DNA from: Brochothrix campestris FSL F6-1037
GTDB lineage: Bacteria > Bacillota > Bacilli > Lactobacillales > Listeriaceae
Direction of reading: 5' to 3'
DNA: 51,773 bases
Assembly (NCBI RefSeq): GCF_000525915.1
Contig: NZ_AODH01000044.1
Span: 1-51,773, forward strand
The notes under the pieces were generated by a model. That model did not search any database and was not told the DNA's origin. It saw nothing but the letters and a program-made list of their open reading frames with translations. This document shows, piece by piece, positions 46,952-51,773 of this stretch. The translations under genes and the position numbers were made by a program. The stretch's first letter is position 1; every line of letters begins with the position of its first letter.

Positions 46952-46985
46952 AGTCGCTACACCTCCTGGTGTAGCGACTTTTTTT
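46952..46985 (+). terminator. intrinsic terminator after pgsA
   Basis: AGTCGCTACACC at 46952-46963 pairs with GGTGTAGCGACT at 46968-46979 around a 4-base loop and is followed by a T run to 46985. The 12-bp perfect stem makes this a strong terminator. Confidence 0.93.
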
Positions 46986-46991
46986 AGATAC

Positions 46992-47000
46992 TGCTATAAT
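46992..47000 (+). promoter_or_regulatory. extended -10 promoter of cinA
   Basis: TGCTATAAT (TG-n-TATAAT) lies 35 bases upstream of the cinA start and just after the pgsA terminator. Confidence 0.55.
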
Positions 47001-47034
47001 AAAAAGAGAGGAAGTAAGGAGATGAGTCCATACG

Positions 47035-48260
47035 ATGAACGCAGAAGTAATTGCAATCGGTACCGAACTTTTATTAGGACAAATTGTTAACACGAACGCG
47101 CAGTTTATTGCTCAGAAATTAGCCGATGCGGGGCATAATCTCTATTACCAAACAGTGGTAGGAGATAACGATAAACGTTTAACAGCTGTCTTTAAGCAAG
47201 CGCAACAACGCGCCGACTTAATTATCGTTACTGGTGGATTGGGACCGACACAAGATGATATCACGAAAGAGACGTTAGCCCGCCTGTTACAGCGCTCTTT
47301 AGTTAAAGATACGGTTGCTCTTGCAAAAATACAACAACATTTTGAAGGGCGTCAACAAGCGATGACGTCCAATAATTTACGACAAGCAGATGTGCTTGAA
47401 GGTGCAACTAGCTTAGCTAATAAAACCGGATTTGCGCCCGGTATGCTAATTGTTGACAAAGGAATTACCTATGTGTTAATGCCGGGTGTGCCACGCGAAA
47501 TGAAACCGATGTTCGAGCATGTTATCGCAGAGTATCTAACACGTAATGCAACTCAACCAATTACATCACGGGTCTTGCGTTTTTACGGAATTGGTGAATC
47601 GCGGTTAGCAGACGTGTTAAATACATTAATTACGAACCAGACGAATCCGACACTGGCAACCTATGCTGGTACGTATGAGGTCAGTCTACGCATTAGTGCA
47701 GTCGCCAATCCATTGAAAACAGCTGCTGTCTTACTCGATGAAATGGAAGCAGAGGTGCAAGCGCTAGTCGGCAACTTCTTTTATGGCTATGGCGAAACAG
47801 GTCTGGAAGCGCGTGTTATCGAGCAATTAAAACAGAAGCAACTGACGCTATCGGCTGCTGAAAGTTTAACGGCAGGCTTGTTTCAAGCGACCATTGCTAA
47901 TCATGCAGGTGTCTCTACTATTTTTAAAGGGGGGATGGTCACCTATGCAACATCCTTGAAAACCGACTTATTAGGGGTGGATGCAGCATTGATTGCGCGT
48001 GAGGGTGTCGTTAGCAAAGGGTGTGCGCAAGCAATGGCAGAGCAAATCCGTCTTCGCACCCAGCGGATATCGGTGTTAGTTTCACCGGTGTCGCTGGTCC
48101 AGGTGGCCAAGATGGACACCCAGCTGGAACGGTTTGGCTTGCTATTAGTACAAAAACAGAGACGACTGCTCATTTATATCACTTCAATGGCGACCGCCAG
48201 TCTAATCGTGAGCGGGCTGTAAAACAAGCCTTTTGGCTCTTGAATCAGCGTTTCTCTTAA
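47035..48260 (+). CDS. cinA: CinA, competence/damage-inducible protein, frame broken near 48062
   Basis: The reconstructed protein of about 408 residues has an N-terminal MoCF-like domain (AEVIAIGTELLLGQIVNTNAQF, TGGLGPTQDDITKETLA, MPGVPREM) and a C-terminal CinA/PncC amidase domain (LSAAESLTAGLFQATIA, then VSFTGVAGPGGQDGHPAGTVW). The frame is lost at CACCCAGCGG near 48058-48064; one additional base, for example CAAGCG, joins the halves. As given the ORF runs on in the wrong frame to 48222. The family removes deamidated nicotinamide nucleotides. It lies directly upstream of recA, as in many Firmicutes. Confidence 0.88.
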
Positions 48261-48313
48261 GGCAATGACATATTTAAAACAGGGAATCATCATTTTAATT
48301 GCCGATATATTTC

Positions 48314-48340
48314 AAAAAAGCGAATATACGTTCGTTTTTT
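48314..48340 (+). promoter_or_regulatory. LexA (SOS) box upstream of recA, inside an A/T-flanked hairpin
   Basis: CGAATATACGTTCG at 48321-48334 matches the Gram-positive SOS consensus CGAAC-N4-GTTCG with one mismatch. It is flanked by A6 on the left and T6 on the right, so the RNA can form a hairpin resembling a weak terminator for cinA. The box lies 87 bases before the recA start. Confidence 0.75.
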
Positions 48341-48420
48341 GCTTGTAATTAAAAGTGAAAACGTTTATAGTTAAAGGTATAGCAAAACAAATTTCGTTTT
48401 TATACGAAGGAGGAAATAGG

Positions 48421-49467
48421 TTGGATAATCGTCAAGCGGCCTTAGATCAGGCATTGAAACAAATTGAAAAACAATTTGGTAAAGGTTCTATTATGAAATT
48501 AGGTGAAAAAACTGATACAAATATAAAAACAATTCCAAGTGGTTCGTTAGCACTTGATGTGGCATTAGGTGTTGGTGGTTACCCACGTGGCCGTGTCATT
48601 GAAGTATATGGTCCAGAAAGTTCTGGTAAAACAACGGTTGCTCTCCATGCCATTGCAGAAGTACAAGAAAAAGGTGGTACAGCTGCTTTTATCGATGCAG
48701 AGCATGCCCTTGATCCAGCTTATGCAAAAAAACTAGGTGTGAACATTGATGAATTACTGTTATCTCAACCTGATACGGGTGAGCAAGCGCTCGAAATTTG
48801 TGAGGCACTTGTTCGTTCAGGTGCAATTGACATCGTTGTTATCGATTCCGTGGCAGCCTTAGTGCCTAAAGCAGAAATCGAAGGCGAGATGGGTGATTCG
48901 CACGTTGGTTTACAAGCGCGATTAATGTCTCAAGCCCTTCGTAAATTATCTGGTTCAATCAATAAATCAAAAACAATTGCTTTATTCATCAACCAAATTC
49001 GTGAAAAAGTCGGTGTTATGTTTGGTAACCCTGAAATTACACCCGGTGGACGTGCTCTTAAATTCTACGCATCTGTTCGTTTAGAAGTACGTCGTGCAGA
49101 GCAATTAAAACAAGGCACTGACATCATCGGTAATAAGACGCGTATTAAAGTTGTCAAAAACAAGGTCGCTCCGCCATTCCGTATTGCCGAAGTTGACATC
49201 GTCTACGGACAAGGAATCTCACGCGAAGGTGAAATCGTTGATATGGCCGCTGAACACGATATTATTGTTAAAAGTGGTTCGTGGTACTCATATGAAGGCG
49301 AACGTATTGGTCAAGGTCGTGAAAATGCGAAGCAATATTTACGTGAACATACTGAAGATCGTTTAGCGATTTATGAAAAAGTGCGTGATGCATATGGTAT
49401 CGGTGCTGAGTTGCCAGAAGCTGCGACAGGTAAAGATGAGACCGACGCAACGGAAGATGACGAATAA
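48421..49467 (+). CDS. recA: RecA recombinase
   Basis: A 348-residue recombinase with Walker [10 protein letters not shown], the signature [14 protein letters not shown], the DNA-binding loop 2 [21 protein letters not shown] and the acidic C-terminus. I chose TTG 48421 because AAGGAGG lies 7 bases upstream and the protein then begins [21 protein letters not shown], as in relatives; the ATG-like upstream extension has no homology. LexA control is indicated by the upstream box. Confidence 0.97.
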   Translation: MDNRQAALDQALKQIEKQFGKGSIMKLGEKTDTNIKTIPSGSLALDVALGVGGYPRGRVIEVYGPESSGKTTVALHAIAEVQEKGGTAAFIDAEHALDPAYAKKLGVNIDELLLSQPDTGEQALEICEALVRSGAIDIVVIDSVAALVPKAEIEGEMGDSHVGLQARLMSQALRKLSGSINKSKTIALFINQIREKVGVMFGNPEITPGGRALKFYASVRLEVRRAEQLKQGTDIIGNKTRIKVVKNKVAPPFRIAEVDIVYGQGISREGEIVDMAAEHDIIVKSGSWYSYEGERIGQGRENAKQYLREHTEDRLAIYEKVRDAYGIGAELPEAATGKDETDATEDDE

Positions 49468-49483
49468 GCTGATTCTCTAGCTG

Positions 49484-49513
49484 AGAGTGTCGTGATTTAC
49501 GACACTCTTTTTT
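49484..49513 (+). terminator. intrinsic terminator after recA
   Basis: AGAGTGTCGT at 49484-49493 pairs with ACGACACTCT at 49499-49508 around a 5-base loop, followed by T's to 49513. Confidence 0.92.
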
Positions 49514-49685
49514 GTATTTATCAGTTATATTTGGACAACGAGTATTTCATCTGAAATTTTTTAAAAAAAGGCGATGTTAAGCGGTTTCATCGTCGTAAAA
49601 TACTAATATTAAATGCATTTGAGTCAGACAAAGAAACTATTTCAAAAAAAAAAGGTAAAACTAAGAGATAAATAGCATTATTTAT

Positions 49686-49714
49686 TTCACAAATTACCTT
49701 TTTATCGGTATAAT
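49686..49714 (+). promoter_or_regulatory. promoter of rny
   Basis: TTCACA at 49686-49691, a 17-base spacer and TATAAT at 49709-49714 form a strong sigma-A promoter, leaving a 5' leader of about 120 bases before rny. The remainder of the gap 49514-49840 is AT-rich with no gene. Confidence 0.75.
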
Positions 49715-49840
49715 GTAAATTGTAAGATAATTTAAAGCTAAATTATTTTACATAGCTAATCATTAATGTAGTGCGCTGTACAATAAGTCAGCCGACAATT
49801 TGACATGAATTATAAAAAGAATAAGAATGGAGGTGAATGT

Positions 49841-51403
49841 ATGACCTACGTAATTGACATCATCCTCGTATTCCTTTTCTTGATCATTGGTCTTGTTGTA
49901 GGAAGAAAAATAGCGAATAATTCGAATCAACGTGATATGGAAGCTAACCGTAAAACGGCGGAGCACATTAAAGCGGATGCGCTAAAAGAAGCTGAAACTT
50001 TGAAGAAAGAGGCGCTTTTAGAAGCTAAAGAAGAAAATCAACGCTATCGAACTGAAACTGAGACTGAACTTCGCGAACGTCGTTTTGAAATTAAAACAAA
50101 AGAAACGCGTTTATTACAACGTGAAGAAATCCTTGATCGTAAAACCACGTCCTTAGAAAATAAAGAGGAAACAATTGAACGCAAAGAGGAAAAAATAACT
50201 CAGAAACAACAACTAATCGAAGAGAAAAAAGCTCAAGTTGAACAATTGGTCGAAAATGAACGCCAAGAACTTGAACGCATTTCGGCTTTAACGAAAGACC
50301 AAGCTAAAGATGAAATCTTAACGCTAACAGAAAAAGAGTTATCACACGATATGGCTGTGATGATTAAGGAAAGCGAAGATGATGCGAAAGAAACGGCCGA
50401 TAAGAAAGCCAAAGATTTATTATCGTTAGCGATTCAACGTTCTGCTGCTGATTTTGTATCAGAAACAACAGTATCGGTTGTTAACCTACCTAACGATGAA
50501 ATGAAGGGACGTATTATTGGGCGTGAAGGTCGTAACATTCGTACGATTGAAACATTAACAGGGATCGACTTAATCATTGATGATACACCCGAAGCTGTTA
50601 TTTTATCAGGTTTTGATCCGGTCCGTCGTGAGATTGCCCGTATCGCGCTTGAAAAATTAGTAGAAGATGGTCGTATCCATCCTGCTCGAATCGAAGAAAT
50701 GATTGATAAAGCACGGAAAGAAGTGGACGAACACATTCGTGAACTCGGAGAACAAGCAACCTTTGAGCTTGGGTTACACGCAGTTCATCCTGACCTTATT
50801 AAAATTTTAGGTCGCCTTCGTTACCGTACAAGTTATGGTCAAAACGTCTTGAATCACTCAATTGAAGTCGCACGATTAAGTGGGATTTTAGCGGGTGAGT
50901 TAGGCGAAGATGTTACGCTTGCTAAACGAGCTGGTTTATTCCATGATATCGGGAAAGCGATTGACCATGAAATTGAAGGCAGTCATGTTGAAATTGGTGT
51001 CGAACTTGCCACTAAGTATAAAGAACATGAAACAGTTATCAACGCGATTGCCTCGCATCATGGTGATACTGAGCCAACATCAATCATCTCTATCCTTGTG
51101 GCAGCGTCTGATGCTTTATCAGCAGCTCGTCCGGGTGCGCGTAGTGAAACGTTAGAAAATTACATTCATCGTTTAGAGCGTCTTGAAGCGATTCCAGAAA
51201 GTTTCAAAGGAGTCGAAAAAGCGTTTGCGATTCAAGCTGGTCGTGAAATTCGGGTCATTGTTAAGCCAGAAGACATCGATGATTTAGAATCGATTCGTCT
51301 GGCACGTGACATTCGTAAATCAATCGAAAATGAATTGAATTATCCAGGTCACATTAAGGTGACAGTTGTTCGTGAAACGAGAGCGGTTGAATACGCTAAA
51401 TAA
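49841..51403 (+). CDS. rny: Ribonuclease Y
   Basis: A 520-residue membrane-anchored endoribonuclease. It has an N-terminal membrane helix ([19 protein letters not shown]), a long charged coiled coil (about 30-200), a KH domain ([27 protein letters not shown]) and an HD domain with [14 protein letters not shown] and IASHHGD. It starts decay and processing of many mRNAs in Firmicutes. I chose ATG 49841 because GGAGGTGA lies just upstream; the earlier ATG at 49805 has no site. Processing of the eut leaders by this enzyme is possible but not shown. Confidence 0.96.
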   Translation: MTYVIDIILVFLFLIIGLVVGRKIANNSNQRDMEANRKTAEHIKADALKEAETLKKEALLEAKEENQRYRTETETELRERRFEIKTKETRLLQREEILDRKTTSLENKEETIERKEEKITQKQQLIEEKKAQVEQLVENERQELERISALTKDQAKDEILTLTEKELSHDMAVMIKESEDDAKETADKKAKDLLSLAIQRSAADFVSETTVSVVNLPNDEMKGRIIGREGRNIRTIETLTGIDLIIDDTPEAVILSGFDPVRREIARIALEKLVEDGRIHPARIEEMIDKARKEVDEHIRELGEQATFELGLHAVHPDLIKILGRLRYRTSYGQNVLNHSIEVARLSGILAGELGEDVTLAKRAGLFHDIGKAIDHEIEGSHVEIGVELATKYKEHETVINAIASHHGDTEPTSIISILVAASDALSAARPGARSETLENYIHRLERLEAIPESFKGVEKAFAIQAGREIRVIVKPEDIDDLESIRLARDIRKSIENELNYPGHIKVTVVRETRAVEYAK

Positions 51404-51484
51404 GATATGAAAAAGACCCCATTTAAAAATGGCTCTATGTCAGATAGTGTTGTTATTCAAAATTTAGTAAAATAAGTCATTTTT

Positions 51485-51516
51485 GCAGCTACCTTTTTTG
51501 GTAGCTGCTTTTTTTT
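51485..51516 (+). terminator. intrinsic terminator after rny
   Basis: GCAGCTACC at 51485-51493 pairs with GGTAGCTGC at 51500-51508 around T6 and is followed by eight T. Confidence 0.92.
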
Positions 51517-51531
51517 GTAGTCATTCCTAAT

Positions 51532-51621
51532 GTGAAGGACGCTTTCTGCGGGTGACCCTTCATCTTCTGCGCTCCGCTTGGGGTATTCAGCGGGCACTTT
51601 TCCCGCTAGAGTCGCCTTCAC
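51532..51621. repeat. structured GC-rich intergenic element with terminal inverted repeat
   Basis: GTGAAGG at 51532-51538 is the inverse complement of CCTTCAC at 51615-51621. Inside, AGCGGG (51589-51594) pairs with CCCGCT (51602-51607), and GCGGGTGACCC and TGCGCTCCGCTTGGGG give further stems. The element is GC-rich compared with its AT-rich flanks and resembles short structured repeats that recur in Bacilli genomes. No ORF is present, and nothing else is recognised to the end of the window. Confidence 0.6.
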
Positions 51622-51773
51622 AAACGTCATGACGCTGCACGTTTATTATTGAGGTTTTCGCGTATTAAAAGACAGTAAAAGAGTCAATTAATTACGAGTT
51701 GGGAGCGATGCGTTTATGATTGAATCCGAGTAGAATCCTGTTTCTGAAATTTGAAAAGTTACGGTAACCAAAC

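Noticed and set aside
48355-48420. Longer RecA start at 48355
   Set aside because: It adds 22 unusual residues and includes the ribosome binding site; TTG 48421 gives the standard RecA N-terminus.

Overview
The window comes from a low-to-moderate GC Gram-positive bacterium, most likely a member of Lactobacillales. The evidence is Firmicutes-type ribosome binding sites (AAGGAGG), sigma-A promoters, CcpA cre boxes, an Mga-like regulator, an ECF transporter, a hisZ-containing histidine operon, and the neighbourhood ftsK - ymfF/ymfH - rodZ - pgsA - cinA - recA - rny. The species cannot be fixed from the sequence alone.

Layout. 1-3650: a partial ROK sugar kinase (minus strand), an HD phosphohydrolase, a small membrane protein, an RpiR-type regulator and a GH1 6-phospho-beta-glucosidase. 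3691-3928: a 119-bp tandem duplication. 4052-23113: an ethanolamine utilization (eut) locus with its own B12 supply. It starts with a divergent DUF4430 lipoprotein and an ECF transporter (ecfT, fused ecfA, S component), followed by eutP and a PduO-type adenosyltransferase. Next comes an adenosylcobalamin riboswitch/sRNA (EutX), then eutG, eutS, eutV, eutW, eutA, eutB, eutC, eutL, an eutK-like gene, eutE, eutM, pduL, an eut-associated gene, eutN, eutH and eutQ. 23114-29282: dispersed repeats, an L-lactate permease divergent from an L-lactate dehydrogenase, a KTSC protein, an Mga-like regulator and an NlpC/P60 endopeptidase. 29561-37086: a complete histidine operon, hisZGDBHAFIEC. 37546-51403: a P-type ATPase, ftsK, two M16 peptidase homologues, rodZ, pgsA, cinA, recA and rny.

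How the eut locus works. EutBC splits ethanolamine with adenosylcobalamin. EutE, EutG and PduL process the acetaldehyde. EutS/L/K/M/N form a microcompartment shell and EutA reactivates the lyase. Control is post-initiation. EutW phosphorylates EutV, whose ANTAR domain binds paired hexaloop hairpins that overlap terminators. I find such sites before ecfT, eutG, eutS and eutA. A fifth pair lies in the 3' part of EutX, downstream of the riboswitch, where it can titrate EutV when B12 is scarce. The site before ecfT puts B12 uptake itself in the EutV regulon. A perfect sigma-A promoter with an embedded cre box precedes eutS.

A striking property of this sequence is that eight genes are broken by single-base indels, mostly one extra A or T in a homopolymer, and ftsK carries one in-frame stop. 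Because several of the genes are housekeeping genes, I read this mainly as sequence or assembly error, with real decay or transcriptional slippage as alternatives. Gene spans below are the reconstructed full genes.
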